DNA from: a virus
IMG/VR virus record: IMGVR_UViG_3300046167_000050
Location: 1 to 35,371 of that record
Length of the DNA: 35,371 nucleotides
Reading direction: 5' to 3' (one strand)
The position numbers and the translations under genes are program-made. The notes beneath the pieces were generated by a model that had not been told where the DNA came from, ran no database searches, and was given only the letters and a program-made list of their open reading frames with translations. Below, one piece after another: positions 25,931 through 33,174 of this stretch. Position 1 is the stretch's first letter. Every line of letters starts with the position of its first letter.

Positions 25931-26900
25931 CCCATTAGGGGACAATGTACAGGAGGTTGTCGATAACCTAATTATGGAAACTCCTAAAAATCAAGATGAA
26001 GTAACTGATGAAGTGGTTGAGGCAATTCTGGACACGGAAACCGAAACTGAAGAAGAGGTTGCCGAAGATGTTGATGTCGATGATGTATCAGACATCGATG
26101 AAGAAATACCTGATACTGAGGATATTGAGGAAGAAGAGCCAACTGTTCAGCAAGAACTTTACCAAGTCAAAATTGATGGCGAAGATCGTGAAGTCACCTT
26201 GGATGAATTGAAACGGGGTTATTCAGGGCAAAAGTATATCCAAAAGGGAATGAGTGACGTAGCTTCTCAGAAAAAAGAAATTGAGAAGCTAACAAGCGAA
26301 ACGTCCCAAGAACGCCAAATGCTACAGCAAATGATGCAGCAAATGCAGCAAGGTAATATTCCTATGATACCTGAGTATCCAGCGGAGGAACTCAAACAGA
26401 GTGACCCTTTCAGGCATTCTCAGATGGCAGAAGAATATCGTCGTGCAGTTGAACAACGTCAACAATGGGAACAGCAAGTTAAAATCGTTGCACAACGGGA
26501 GAAAGCGGAGCAAGAACGGCTCCACGTTCAAAATCTAGAACAGCAAGCCATGCGGCTTTCTGAGTGGATGCCCGAATATAGGGACGAAAAGAAACGTGCT
26601 GACTTCATGGTAGATATGTCCAAAAACGCAAAAAAGTTTTACAAGTTAACCGATGACCAAATCGGCACTGTTAAAACAGCGGAAGAGGTTATGATCTTAA
26701 ATGACGCTGTCCAATGGAGAAAACTACAGGATAGCAAAAAAACTAAAGTCGATAAAAAGACTGAGGGGGCTAGACCCGTAGTAAAACCTTCAGCAGCCCG
26801 TGCCAAAGGTGCAGCTAAAGCTTCAAATGCTAATAAACAGAAGGCGGCAATGAGCAAGTCAGGGAGCATCGATGATGTTGCAAGCTGGCTTACATCTTAA
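25917..26900 (+). CDS. Capsid scaffolding protein
   Basis: 327 residues from GTG 25917. The first about 80 residues are extremely acidic (EEEVAEDVDVDDVSDIDEEI). Next come KIDGEDREVTLDELKRGYSG, a frequent scaffold/anti-repressor-like motif, then a long coiled coil rich in Gln, Glu and Met, and a basic Ala/Lys tail. Acidic start, helical core and basic end are typical of scaffolding proteins, whose basic end binds the coat protein. It sits between portal and major capsid genes, the usual place. Confidence 0.85.
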   Translation: METTNPLGDNVQEVVDNLIMETPKNQDEVTDEVVEAILDTETETEEEVAEDVDVDDVSDIDEEIPDTEDIEEEEPTVQQELYQVKIDGEDREVTLDELKRGYSGQKYIQKGMSDVASQKKEIEKLTSETSQERQMLQQMMQQMQQGNIPMIPEYPAEELKQSDPFRHSQMAEEYRRAVEQRQQWEQQVKIVAQREKAEQERLHVQNLEQQAMRLSEWMPEYRDEKKRADFMVDMSKNAKKFYKLTDDQIGTVKTAEEVMILNDAVQWRKLQDSKKTKVDKKTEGARPVVKPSAARAKGAAKASNANKQKAAMSKSGSIDDVASWLTS

Positions 26901-26924
26901 TCTTTTGTCAAAAGGACTAAAATC

Positions 26925-27917
26925 ATGGCTGTAACAGCTAACACAAATGAGACATATGATGTCACAACAATTCGGGAGGATTTGCAAGAAGCATTAACCT
27001 CAATAACTCCAACTGAAACTTTGCTGATGAGTACAATCGGTTCTAAGAATGTAGACAATACTTTTTTTGAATGGGCCGAAGTTGACTTAGCAGCTACAGG
27101 TGCAAACAGACAGATAGAGGGTGACGTTGGTTTAGCCAATACAGCCCCCACGAATGCTGTTCGTAAGGGTGGTTACACACAAATCTCAGCTAAAACTGTA
27201 GAAGTTTCTTCTACAAACCAAGCTGTAAATGGTGTTGCAAACGCACAGACTGTAGCAAAGCAAGTTGCTTATAAGCTTTCTGAGCTAAAGCGTGACATGG
27301 AAGCTATGCTTCTAGATAACGTAGCGGCTGCGGCTGGTTCATCTGGTACTGCAAGACAGACCGCTGGCTTACCAGCATACCTAACCTCAAATGTTTCACG
27401 GGGTTCAGGTGGTGCTAATGGTACAACTTCTGGTGCTGGTGAAAGTGGCTTTGTTAACGCAGCGGCTACTGATGGTACACTTCGTCCGATTACTGAGGCT
27501 CTTTTAAAAACGGTCATACAGTCATGCTGGAACAATGGTGCTGAACCAACAATCGTTATGTGTGGACCAGAGCAAAAACAGAAAATATCTACCTTTACAG
27601 GCAACGCAACTAAGTTCCAAGATGTGGACGCGAAGCGTTTAACAGCCGCCGTAGACGTCTATATTTCTGATTTTGGGACTGTAGAAATCGTGCCGCAAAG
27701 ACATATGCGTAAGCGTACAGTCTCTAGTGTGGTGCATACTCCAGACGTTCTTGTTCTTGATCCAAGCTATGCGGAAGTTGCTTACTTGCAGACTGCAAAA
27801 CAGGAAGCGTTAGGTAAAGCTGGTTTGTCAGATCGTAGATTGATCTCAGTTGAATATGGCTTACAGGTTACTTCTCAAAAGGCACACGGTATCGTGGCTG
27901 ATTGTAACGCATCATAA
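26925..27917 (+). CDS. Major capsid protein (SU10 major head protein type)
   Basis: 330 residues, AAGGAC before ATG 26925. Diagnostic segments: YDVTTIREDLQEALTSITPT, FEWAEVDLAATGANRQIEGD, KRDMEAMLLDNVAAAAGSSG, EALLKTVIQSCWNNGAEPTI, YISDFGTVEIVPQRHMRKRT and YLQTAKQEALGKAGLSDRRL. These match the SU10-type HK97-fold head proteins. It builds the icosahedral shell. It is followed by a hairpin in the intergenic space, as expected for a highly expressed message. Confidence 0.92.
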   Translation: MAVTANTNETYDVTTIREDLQEALTSITPTETLLMSTIGSKNVDNTFFEWAEVDLAATGANRQIEGDVGLANTAPTNAVRKGGYTQISAKTVEVSSTNQAVNGVANAQTVAKQVAYKLSELKRDMEAMLLDNVAAAAGSSGTARQTAGLPAYLTSNVSRGSGGANGTTSGAGESGFVNAAATDGTLRPITEALLKTVIQSCWNNGAEPTIVMCGPEQKQKISTFTGNATKFQDVDAKRLTAAVDVYISDFGTVEIVPQRHMRKRTVSSVVHTPDVLVLDPSYAEVAYLQTAKQEALGKAGLSDRRLISVEYGLQVTSQKAHGIVADCNAS

Positions 27918-27921
27918 AATT

Positions 27922-27948
27922 AGGTGGGGCAGCAATGCCCCATCACCT
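27922..27948 (+). terminator. Hairpin after the capsid gene
   Basis: AGGTG-GGGCA pairs with TGCCC-CACCT (bulge CAT) around the loop GCAA. There is no T run, so it probably protects the 3' end of the capsid message or only partly terminates, allowing downstream lysis genes to be read at a lower level. Confidence 0.5.
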
Positions 27949-27963
27949 TCATGGGAGAGTAAT

Positions 27964-28257
27964 ATGAAAATTAAAATAACTTCAGATAGAAATCCTTGGG
28001 CTAATGGTAGCCCACGTGTAAAAGATGATGAAATAGAATTAGATGACGCTGAAGCCAAAGCTTTGATAGATGCTGGCATGGCTATCGCGTATCCGTTTAT
28101 TAAAGCCTCAGAGCTTAAAGATATGGATCTTAAACCCAAAAGGGCTAGAACATCAAAAGGTCATTTGAAAGCTGATGATCCCAGCACACCCGAAGTTAAT
28201 GAGGCTTGGGAGGGTGGCGTAGCTCCTAAAAAACGTGGGAGGCCAAAAAAGAAATGA
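27964..28257 (+). CDS. Hypothetical protein with AT-hook-like C-terminus
   Basis: 97 residues from ATG 27964, with GGGAGAG seven bases upstream. An upstream in-frame start at 27850 lies within the capsid gene and is unlikely. The N-terminal about 55 residues (SPRVKDDEIELDDAEAKALI, DAGMAIAYPF) look like a small module found in head-completion or membrane-proximal phage proteins. The basic C-terminus ends KKRGRPKKK, an AT-hook-like DNA-binding tail. Position after the capsid gene suggests a head or head-completion function, not certain. Confidence 0.65.
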   Translation: MKIKITSDRNPWANGSPRVKDDEIELDDAEAKALIDAGMAIAYPFIKASELKDMDLKPKRARTSKGHLKADDPSTPEVNEAWEGGVAPKKRGRPKKK

Positions 28258-28529
28258 GTGTTCAATCACAGTATTTTGACGAAGATGGTAAAGTAATTAT
28301 TAAAAGATCTCAGGATATTCAGGATATTTTGGATTTTAATAAAGAGAGAAACATCGAAGGTCACAATCGTAAAGCAGATATGCGGCTGGCTGGGTCTATT
28401 CCTTTTGTCGTTATAGAAATGTGGATGAAAGAGTGTGGTGCTAAATTAGGTAGCAAAGAACTTAATGAATACATCAAGAAAAAATTAATGTCTGGTGAAT
28501 TTAGTAAGTTGGTAGCAAACGGGTTTTAA
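28254..28529 (+). CDS. Hypothetical protein downstream of the capsid genes
   Basis: 91 residues, overlapping the previous stop by four bases (ATGA). Central sequence ILDFNKERNIEGHNRKADMR and LAGSIPFVVIEMWMKECGAK, with a C-terminal helix, recurs in marine podophage genomes near the capsid. Soluble, without a signal peptide. It may be a minor capsid or assembly factor. Function unknown. Confidence 0.6.
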   Translation: MSVQSQYFDEDGKVIIKRSQDIQDILDFNKERNIEGHNRKADMRLAGSIPFVVIEMWMKECGAKLGSKELNEYIKKKLMSGEFSKLVANGF

Positions 28530-28946
28530 ATGGATCTACCCAAAGTAAATATACTTACCGCTGGCACATTTTCCGTTGCCATACTTAGTGCGGCTGGGGG
28601 TTCCATTTGGTATGCTTCAAATCAAGCTTCTATTATTGAAGGATTACAATCAGAAGTGGAAAAGCTAACTGTAGTCAACAACGCGACTGATCGCACCAAT
28701 TTGATCAGGGATGTAGAAGAAAACTCAGATCGAATAACAGATATAATAAATTATATAACTGAGGTCGAAGAGGACGGTGGTGAAACTATTGATGAGATTT
28801 ACGAAGAGTTTGAGGACGTTTACGAAACGCAAGAAGGATTTCTTCTTCAGTTTAATCAAATCATCAAACTGCAAGCTAGGATAAAGACCCTAGAAAACAC
28901 AATAGAATATCTTACAAGACGCCCGATAAACTCAGATGGGATGTAG
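28530..28946 (+). CDS. Membrane-anchored coiled-coil protein
   Basis: 138 residues directly after the preceding stop. Residues about 8-28 are one transmembrane segment (LTAGTFSVAILSAAGGSIWY). The remainder is a long, acidic coiled coil with a Glu-rich middle. The start of the lysis cluster is immediately downstream, so a role in lysis control or as an i-spanin-like partner is possible, though no o-spanin lipoprotein is seen. Confidence 0.6.
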   Translation: MDLPKVNILTAGTFSVAILSAAGGSIWYASNQASIIEGLQSEVEKLTVVNNATDRTNLIRDVEENSDRITDIINYITEVEEDGGETIDEIYEEFEDVYETQEGFLLQFNQIIKLQARIKTLENTIEYLTRRPINSDGM

Positions 28947-28948
28947 CG

Positions 28949-29416
28949 ATGGACCCATTAACAATATTGGGGGTCGTGAAAAGTTCTTTAGCCGCTGGGC
29001 GAACTTTAGCAAGTTTATCAAAAGAATTAGGCCAATTTTTTGATGCAACAGATAATGCAAAAAAGAAACTGCAGAAAAAAGGCGCATCTAGTGGTAGCGT
29101 AAATAGTATAGCAATGGAACGTTTTGCAGAATTACGCAAAATGGCTCAAGCAGAAGAGGACTTAAAAACGTGGATTTGTGATCCTAGAAATGGTCTAGGC
29201 CCATCGCATTGGCAAACTCTTTTAAAAATAAGAAGGGAAGTATTGCAAGAAAAACGCGAAGCAGAGGCTCAAGCAAGGCGTGAGGCTATAGAAGCCCAAG
29301 AGTTAGCCATAACCCTAGCTGGTATCTTTTTCCTACTCACAGCGTCTGCTATTGGAGCTACGGCATGGCTGCACCATCTGGGATGGGTAAATATTTGGGA
29401 TTACTGGCCTTGGTAG
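28949..29416 (+). CDS. Conserved protein with C-terminal membrane anchor
   Basis: 155 residues. N-terminal helix VVKSSLAAGRTLASLSKELG, then a charged region with TWICDPRNGLGPSHWQTLLK. A long Arg/Glu/Ala coiled coil leads to a C-terminal transmembrane segment, about residues 122-142 (ITLAGIFFLLTASAIGATAW), and a Trp-rich end. The arrangement recurs in marine phages next to the holin region. Probably acts at the inner membrane during lysis or late in assembly. The next gene starts within its last 52 bases. Confidence 0.6.
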   Translation: MDPLTILGVVKSSLAAGRTLASLSKELGQFFDATDNAKKKLQKKGASSGSVNSIAMERFAELRKMAQAEEDLKTWICDPRNGLGPSHWQTLLKIRREVLQEKREAEAQARREAIEAQELAITLAGIFFLLTASAIGATAWLHHLGWVNIWDYWPW

Positions 29417-29604
29417 CTTATGCGTTAGTTTGGTTTCACTTTGTGCGAACGGATCACTTGCAATATTATTTATTGGATACTTACCCCGATAAAGAAATTT
29501 GTTTAATAGAACGTGACAAGGCTAATGTCTTAATCACAGCCAACGACATGATTATTGAATGTATAGCATTATTAGATGACGATAGTAGAGGTGAAGCAAA
29601 ATAG
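29365..29604 (+). CDS. Small single-pass membrane protein
   Basis: 79 residues from ATG 29365 with GGAG seven bases upstream. ATG 29383 in frame is less well placed. Residues 9-25 form a transmembrane helix (YLGLLALVAYALVWFHFV). The rest, HLQYYLLDTYPDKEICLIER and DKANVLITANDMIIECIALL, is likely periplasmic or cytoplasmic and has two Cys. Similar proteins recur next to holins in marine phages. Overlaps both neighbours. A lysis accessory role is inferred. Confidence 0.6.
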   Translation: MAAPSGMGKYLGLLALVAYALVWFHFVRTDHLQYYLLDTYPDKEICLIERDKANVLITANDMIIECIALLDDDSRGEAK

Positions 29605-29686
29605 GTTTGTGGTGTATACAAAAAATGGTAAAGTTGTTATACAGACAAGTGACCTTAGAGTAGCAAGGGGTTTTTTGAATGACTGA
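29591..29686 (+). CDS. 31-residue conserved mini-protein
   Basis: GTG 29591 (GAGG just upstream) to TGA 29686 encodes 31 residues (RFVVYTKNGKVVIQTSDLRV, ARGFLND). It overlaps the previous gene by 14 bases and the next ATG (29679) by eight. The short beta-hairpin-like RFVVY...GKVV.QTS...ARGFLN pattern recurs in marine phages at this place, supporting real coding. Function unknown. Confidence 0.55.
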   Translation: MKQNRFVVYTKNGKVVIQTSDLRVARGFLND

Positions 29687-30026
29687 GTTTGATAAGGCTG
29701 ACAGTAATGGCGATGGTGTTATACAGCCATTGGAATGGGAAAAGCTACGCCTAGAAGAAAGACGTTTAGAGATAAACGATCGTGATTTAAAGAGGGATGC
29801 CGAAAGACGCTATACTGGCTTCGCATTAGCAGGGATGCTGATTTATCCATTTATTATATTATTGGCTAGTGTTCTGGGTTTTGATCAAGCAGCTTCGTTG
29901 ATTACGGACATAGCTTCTGTATACGTGATTGCGGCTAGTGGGGTCGTTGCTGCGTTTATGGGCTTCAATGCTTACTCTGCAAAGTCGGATAAGAAAACAT
30001 CCATGAGTATAGAGGGAGATAAATAA
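29679..30026 (+). CDS. EF-hand membrane protein, putative holin or holin regulator
   Basis: 115 residues. Residues 8-19 form a complete EF-hand loop (DSNGDGVIQPLE: D8, N10, D12, G13, I15, E19). A charged Arg/Glu helix follows, then two transmembrane segments, about 47-68 (GFALAGMLIYPFIILLASVL) and 78-100 (IASVYVIAASGVVAAFMGF). Located immediately upstream of a 3TM holin and the endolysin. It could be a two-helix holin or antiholin whose action depends on calcium. Similar EF-hand/two-helix proteins appear in marine phages, but I know of no demonstrated role. Confidence 0.65.
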   Translation: MTEFDKADSNGDGVIQPLEWEKLRLEERRLEINDRDLKRDAERRYTGFALAGMLIYPFIILLASVLGFDQAASLITDIASVYVIAASGVVAAFMGFNAYSAKSDKKTSMSIEGDK

Positions 30027-30404
30027 TTGTTAGACAAGCTGATAGGCCCTGTAAGTTCCATAATTGATAAGGTGATACCTGATAAGGATCAGGCTGCTAA
30101 ACTAGCCCATGAGGTCGCTACAATGGCTGACAAGCACAGTCAGGAGCTTGCATTAGCCCAGCTAGAAATACTTAAAAGTGACGCCAAGGGCAACTGGTTC
30201 CAATCGTCTTGGAGGCCACTCATAGGATGGCTGGGGGGAATAGGGCTAGGTGTGAATTACATCGTTAGCCCAATATGCGCTGGGTTCGGTGTCATTGTTC
30301 CGCAAGCTGATATGTCAGTTATGATGCCTTTACTTTTAGGAATGCTTGGAATGGCTGGCGCAAGAAGTTTCGATAAACTTAACAAAACGGATACAAAAAA
30401 ATGA
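30027..30404 (+). CDS. Holin, 3TM type
   Basis: 125 residues from TTG 30027 with GGGAGAT upstream; no ATG fits. The N-terminal half is a charged amphipathic helix (VIPDKDQAAKLAHEVATMAD). Then come GNWFQSSWRPLIGWLGGIGL, the signature of 3TM phage/GTA holins, and a second hydrophobic region (MMPLLLGMLGMAGARSFDKL). Holins form inner-membrane lesions that time lysis and release the muralytic enzyme encoded next. Overlaps the endolysin start by four bases. Confidence 0.8.
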   Translation: MLDKLIGPVSSIIDKVIPDKDQAAKLAHEVATMADKHSQELALAQLEILKSDAKGNWFQSSWRPLIGWLGGIGLGVNYIVSPICAGFGVIVPQADMSVMMPLLLGMLGMAGARSFDKLNKTDTKK

Positions 30405-30874
30405 GTTTTAAATTAAGTAGACGCAGTCTTGATAGGCTAGAAGGTGTAGATGAAAGTCTGCAGGAAGTCTGTAAAATGGCTATTACTTTATCATCAATTG
30501 ATTTTGGAATTTTACAAGGTATGAGAACTTTGGAACAGCAAAAAGAATTGGTGGCATCTGGAGCCAGCCAAACTTTAAAAAGTAAACACTTAGAGGGTAA
30601 AGCTGTAGATCTGGGAGCGTTCATAAATGGAAGATTATCTTGGGAGCTTAATCTTTATGATAATGTTGCAGACGCAATAAAGGAAGCAGCCACACAATTA
30701 GGTGTTGCTATTTGTTGGGGAGCCGCATGGGGTACGCCTCAAGCTAAGTATCCAATGGATATTCGTAAGTGGGAAGGTACAATGGAAGAAGCGATGAATG
30801 CTTACATTGATTTAAGACGTTCTCAATCAAGGCGTCCTTTTATTGACGGACCGCATTTTGAATTGATGGATTAG
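30401..30874 (+). CDS. Endolysin, peptidase M15 family
   Basis: 157 residues. Zinc-peptidase motif SKHLEGKAVD gives ligands H63 and D70. DGPHFEL near the end gives the third ligand H152 and an adjacent acidic residue E154. GMRTLEQQKELVASGASQTL and CWGAAWGTPQ are typical of M15 L-Ala-D-Glu or D-Ala-D-Ala-type peptidoglycan peptidases used by phages. No signal peptide, so export depends on the holin. Last gene of the long plus block. Confidence 0.85.
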   Translation: MSFKLSRRSLDRLEGVDESLQEVCKMAITLSSIDFGILQGMRTLEQQKELVASGASQTLKSKHLEGKAVDLGAFINGRLSWELNLYDNVADAIKEAATQLGVAICWGAAWGTPQAKYPMDIRKWEGTMEEAMNAYIDLRRSQSRRPFIDGPHFELMD

Positions 30875-30895
30875 AACTTTTCTGATAGGCGGGTT

Positions 30896-30965
30896 GTGTC
30901 GGGTGGTATTTTTTTGATGTCTTGTTTTTTGCTCTCACTTTAAACACTGTATGTACCACCCGCAC
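30896..30965. terminator. Inverted repeat between convergent operons
   Basis: GTG-CGGGTGGTA (30896-30908, one bulged T) is complementary to TACCACCCGCAC (30954-30965) across a 45-base loop. Seven T directly follow the left arm. It lies between the endolysin end (30874) and the leftward operon end (30968), so a bidirectional terminator or collision point is likely. The loop is long for a standard hairpin. Confidence 0.4.
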
Positions 30966-30967
30966 GA

Positions 30968-31333
30968 TTATTTGTAGTCAGTTGGTTTAACTAACCTGAC
31001 ATTTTTTCGTGGTAGCCTGTATCGGGTCATCATGTTAATGACCTTTTCAAAAGTAGTATTTAACACATCAGCTATTTGCATTGGCTCTAAGCCATATTTC
31101 AGCATCTTGTTTATCATCATGCCACGCGGGGAAACTGCTATCAGGGGCTTTCTTATTGTCTCTTTTCTTTCTGAACCCATACCCAAAGCTCTACGTCGTT
31201 CTATTTCTTTTTTAGCTTTTTCTTTTTTTTCCTGAAGTTTCATCAGCATTGACAATTCTATTTCTGTTGGAGTACGTCCAAATGTTTCTTTGAAATTGTC
31301 AAATGATACGTCCACATCTATTACTTGTACCAT
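30968..31333 (-). CDS. Putative DNA-binding protein (C-terminal HTH)
   Basis: 121 residues, ATG 31333 overlapping the upstream stop (TAATG). The N-terminal half is helical and charged (KLQEKKEKAKKEIERRRALG). The C-terminal region GLEPMQIADVLNTTFEKVIN, MMTRYRLPRK looks like a sigma-70 region 4 or resolvase-type helix-turn-helix. Last gene of the leftward operon. A transcription regulator is plausible; the family is not identified. Confidence 0.6.
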   Translation of the reverse strand: MVQVIDVDVSFDNFKETFGRTPTEIELSMLMKLQEKKEKAKKEIERRRALGMGSERKETIRKPLIAVSPRGMMINKMLKYGLEPMQIADVLNTTFEKVINMMTRYRLPRKNVRLVKPTDYK

Positions 31334-31515
31334 TATATATTGTGTCCTTTTTGCCTAAGTTGTGAAGTATAACGTGTTAACTCTAATCTGGCGTAATGAT
31401 ATTCTGAGTTAACTGTTGGACGGGCGTCCTTACGAAATCTTTCTTCGGACAATCGATCAACCTGTTGACGCAAATACTTTAGCGTCTGTTGTTGCTCTGG
31501 GTTTAATCCAATCAT
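31333..31515 (-). CDS. Small helical hypothetical protein
   Basis: 60 residues from ATG 31515, whose A is shared with the preceding TGA (TGATG). A start farther upstream (31596) would read through the neighbouring gene and is unlikely. LNPEQQQTLKYLRQQVDRLS and ARLELTRYTSQLRQKG predict two amphipathic helices. No known family. The overlaps indicate coupled translation within the leftward operon. Confidence 0.6.
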   Translation of the reverse strand: MIGLNPEQQQTLKYLRQQVDRLSEERFRKDARPTVNSEYHYARLELTRYTSQLRQKGHNI

Positions 31516-31607
31516 CAAAAGTACCCCCAGCTTACGCCAAGTATCCAAGCGGTGACCATTGTAATTGCAATAGCTGCAATCGTTAAATCTTCCCAATCAA
31601 TCTTCAT
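31515..31607 (-). CDS. 30-residue membrane peptide
   Basis: ATG 31607 with AAGGA upstream (AAGGATTTAAAT) to TGA 31515. Residues 8-29 are one transmembrane helix (LTIAAIAITMVTAWILGVSW) after a short acidic N-terminus. It is stop/start-overlapped with both neighbours. Single-helix peptides are common in phage early operons; the role is unknown. Confidence 0.55.
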   Translation of the reverse strand: MKIDWEDLTIAAIAITMVTAWILGVSWGYF

Positions 31608-31893
31608 ATTTAAATCCTTCTTTAACAGGTATATTGTAACGTCTACCATATTCCGATTTGGTAGTCTGACATTTGCCATCGAATAAACGCTCCAATAGTT
31701 CTGCGTTTTGTTCTGGCGTATTGCTGAGACAGTTAGCGTCCATTTCCCCAGTGATGAGGGCAAGCTCATAATCGCTCATACTGGTATCGCATCTGCAAAT
31801 CTCAGTCATTCGATGTTCAGGACCAAAGTGTTCAGTCCTGAAGGTGTGTGTGATCCGCTTAGTGTCGCGGCATATGGGACAAGCGTAACTCAT
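31597..31893 (-). CDS. Zinc-ribbon-like protein
   Basis: 98 residues from ATG 31893, which overlaps the upstream TGA (ATGA). CPICRDTKRITH near the start and ICRCDTSM about 25 residues later supply two Cys pairs for a zinc site. The C-terminal half is helical (ALITGEMDANCL; TPEQNAELLERLFDG). A small regulator or nucleic-acid-binding role is likely. The family is not recognised. Confidence 0.6.
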   Translation of the reverse strand: MSYACPICRDTKRITHTFRTEHFGPEHRMTEICRCDTSMSDYELALITGEMDANCLSNTPEQNAELLERLFDGKCQTTKSEYGRRYNIPVKEGFKYED

Positions 31894-32153
31894 TTGCTTA
31901 TCCAGTATTCCATCATCAAGCATTCCTTGTGAGGGAGTTGCTTGGGTGGTGTGAACTGCATGACCTTATTCATGCGTACCATTATCTTCGTCATAGGCAC
32001 ACGCCTACTTTCGATGATCCATCCATCCTTGCGGATCTTGGTTAGTTCAGCGGCTGGGTTGCAAACCCCAAACATCGACATCATTTCCAAAAGGGAAACC
32101 ACGTTACCCTCAAGCATGAAATCCAACATTGCGTCAGAAGAAAAAGTTGCCAT
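31890..32153 (-). CDS. Helix-turn-helix domain protein
   Basis: 87 residues. VVSLLEMMSMFGVCNPAAEL and TKIRKDGWIIESRRVP follow the short winged-HTH pattern (V..L.A...FG..N.AAEL..LR..GW.I...) found in small phage regulators (HTH_39-like). Ribosome site AGAAAGGA lies between a strong GC hairpin and the ATG. The rest (MNKVMQFTPPKQLPHKE) may form the wing. Likely DNA-binding. Confidence 0.65.
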   Translation of the reverse strand: MATFSSDAMLDFMLEGNVVSLLEMMSMFGVCNPAAELTKIRKDGWIIESRRVPMTKIMVRMNKVMQFTPPKQLPHKECLMMEYWISK

Positions 32154-32168
32154 GAGAAAGTCCTTTCT

Positions 32169-32184
32169 GGGGGCCGAAGCCCCC
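32169..32184 (-). other. GC hairpin with UUCG tetraloop before an AGAAAGGA ribosome site
   Basis: On the minus strand GGGGGC and GCCCCC flank UUCG, an exceptionally stable loop, between the gene ending at 32191 and the start at 32153. No T run follows, so it is likelier to be an RNA-stability or processing element than a terminator. Confidence 0.6.
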
Positions 32185-32190
32185 GATTAA

Positions 32191-32682
32191 TTATTTGATG
32201 TTGATTAAAGTTCTGGCGTGTAGGCACTGAATGTTATAACCGCCAGCTAAGATTGTTCTGATGTGTACTTTGTGACCAGCTACATCGAAGAAACCTTCCA
32301 AGCCATTTGAGTATTCAACCAATTCAAACTCTGGGATTTCAGTAACTTCTTTTTTCTTCAATGCGTTTGTGATCTGTGCATTACGTCGGTCAATTTTACC
32401 TTGAACATTTTTGTAAGCCATATCTAAGCTATCTTGCATAGAACGATGCTTAATTATGTTCATCATTGCTTGTGAGCCGAAATAGCTTAGTTCCCAATCC
32501 CAAAGTCTTGCGTGTCGCGCTCTGGGATGTAATTCACGTTTAGCAACTTTTTCTCTTAGCTCTTCATTTTTTTCATCATACAATCTAGCATAATTTTCTT
32601 TTTTATCTTTAACGAACTCAACCGCGGAAACGTGCATTTTTTCATCTAATTCTGCGAAAGCTTTATTGATTTGATCTAACAT
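32191..32682 (-). CDS. Hypothetical coiled-coil protein
   Basis: 163 residues from ATG 32682 with AAAGGAAC nine bases upstream. An earlier in-frame start (32751) lies within the promoter element and is rejected. It is highly charged and mainly helical (FVKDKKENYARLYDEKNEEL), with WDWELSYFGSQAMMNIIKHR in the middle and a beta C-terminus (VAGHKVHIRTILAGGYNIQC). No known family. Its conserved promoter-like upstream region suggests it is an early, well-expressed gene. Confidence 0.65.
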   Translation of the reverse strand: MLDQINKAFAELDEKMHVSAVEFVKDKKENYARLYDEKNEELREKVAKRELHPRARHARLWDWELSYFGSQAMMNIIKHRSMQDSLDMAYKNVQGKIDRRNAQITNALKKKEVTEIPEFELVEYSNGLEGFFDVAGHKVHIRTILAGGYNIQCLHARTLINIK

Positions 32683-32703
32683 TTTAGGTTCCTTTCTCTT
32701 TAA

Positions 32704-32743
32704 CCTATAATACATATAGGTGCTTTCGTAATACATTGCAAGG
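32704..32743 (-). promoter_or_regulatory. Conserved promoter-like element, copy A
   Basis: On minus: CCTTGCAATGTATTAC, then AAAG, then CTATATGTATTATAGG. TTGCAA and TATATG are 17 bases apart. Nearly the same element precedes the gene at 33847 (copy B). A further TTGACA lies just upstream (32751-32746). The region ends about 20 bases before the ATG at 32682, a suitable place for a start site. Confidence 0.6.
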
Positions 32744-32770
32744 GTTGTCAAGAAAATTATTTTATTTTTT

Positions 32771-32989
32771 TTAATCAGTACACAAAACTTTTTTTAAGAA
32801 ATCTTTTCCCTCATCAACCCATCGATCAAACGACAGGTGATTTAATCTATGGACGTAAATAGAATAATCGTCGAAAACCATTTCATCCCCATCCTTTCCA
32901 TTATCGTAAACGAAGTAATGATACCCCTCACCCTTGTACAATTGTAGGTGAGGGTTACCGATGGCCCCGATGATTTGAGCGCGGGTCAT
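32771..32989 (-). CDS. Conserved small marine-phage protein
   Basis: 72 residues, ATG 32989 overlapping the previous TGA (ATGA). MTRAQIIGAIGNPHLQLYKG, EGYHYFVYDN, then YSIYVHRLNHLSFDRWVDEG. This order recurs in small proteins of marine phages. Mixed alpha/beta and cytoplasmic. Function not known. Last gene of the 33509-32771 coupled unit. Confidence 0.65.
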   Translation of the reverse strand: MTRAQIIGAIGNPHLQLYKGEGYHYFVYDNGKDGDEMVFDDYSIYVHRLNHLSFDRWVDEGKDFLKKVLCTD

Positions 32990-33174
32990 TGACCCGAACC
33001 TTCTGCTTCATCACTCAAAGAGAATTGTTTCTTCTTCTCTTCGATGTTCACAACATTCAGCGTGAACTTAACGTGGACGTTACCACCTTGCATCGAACTG
33101 ACGCTGTAGTTGCAAGGACACGTTCTTAGCCAATCTAAGATCGGATCTAAATCTTCGGCTTTAACTATCAGCAT
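32986..33174 (-). CDS. Small hypothetical protein
   Basis: 62 residues, ATG 33174 sharing a base with the preceding TAA. LIVKAEDLDPILDWLRTCPC, then NVHVKFTLNVVNIEEKKKQF: a helix followed by beta strands and a charged tail. CPC could bind metal. It overlaps the following gene by four bases. No known family. Confidence 0.55.
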   Translation of the reverse strand: MLIVKAEDLDPILDWLRTCPCNYSVSSMQGGNVHVKFTLNVVNIEEKKKQFSLSDEAEGSGQ

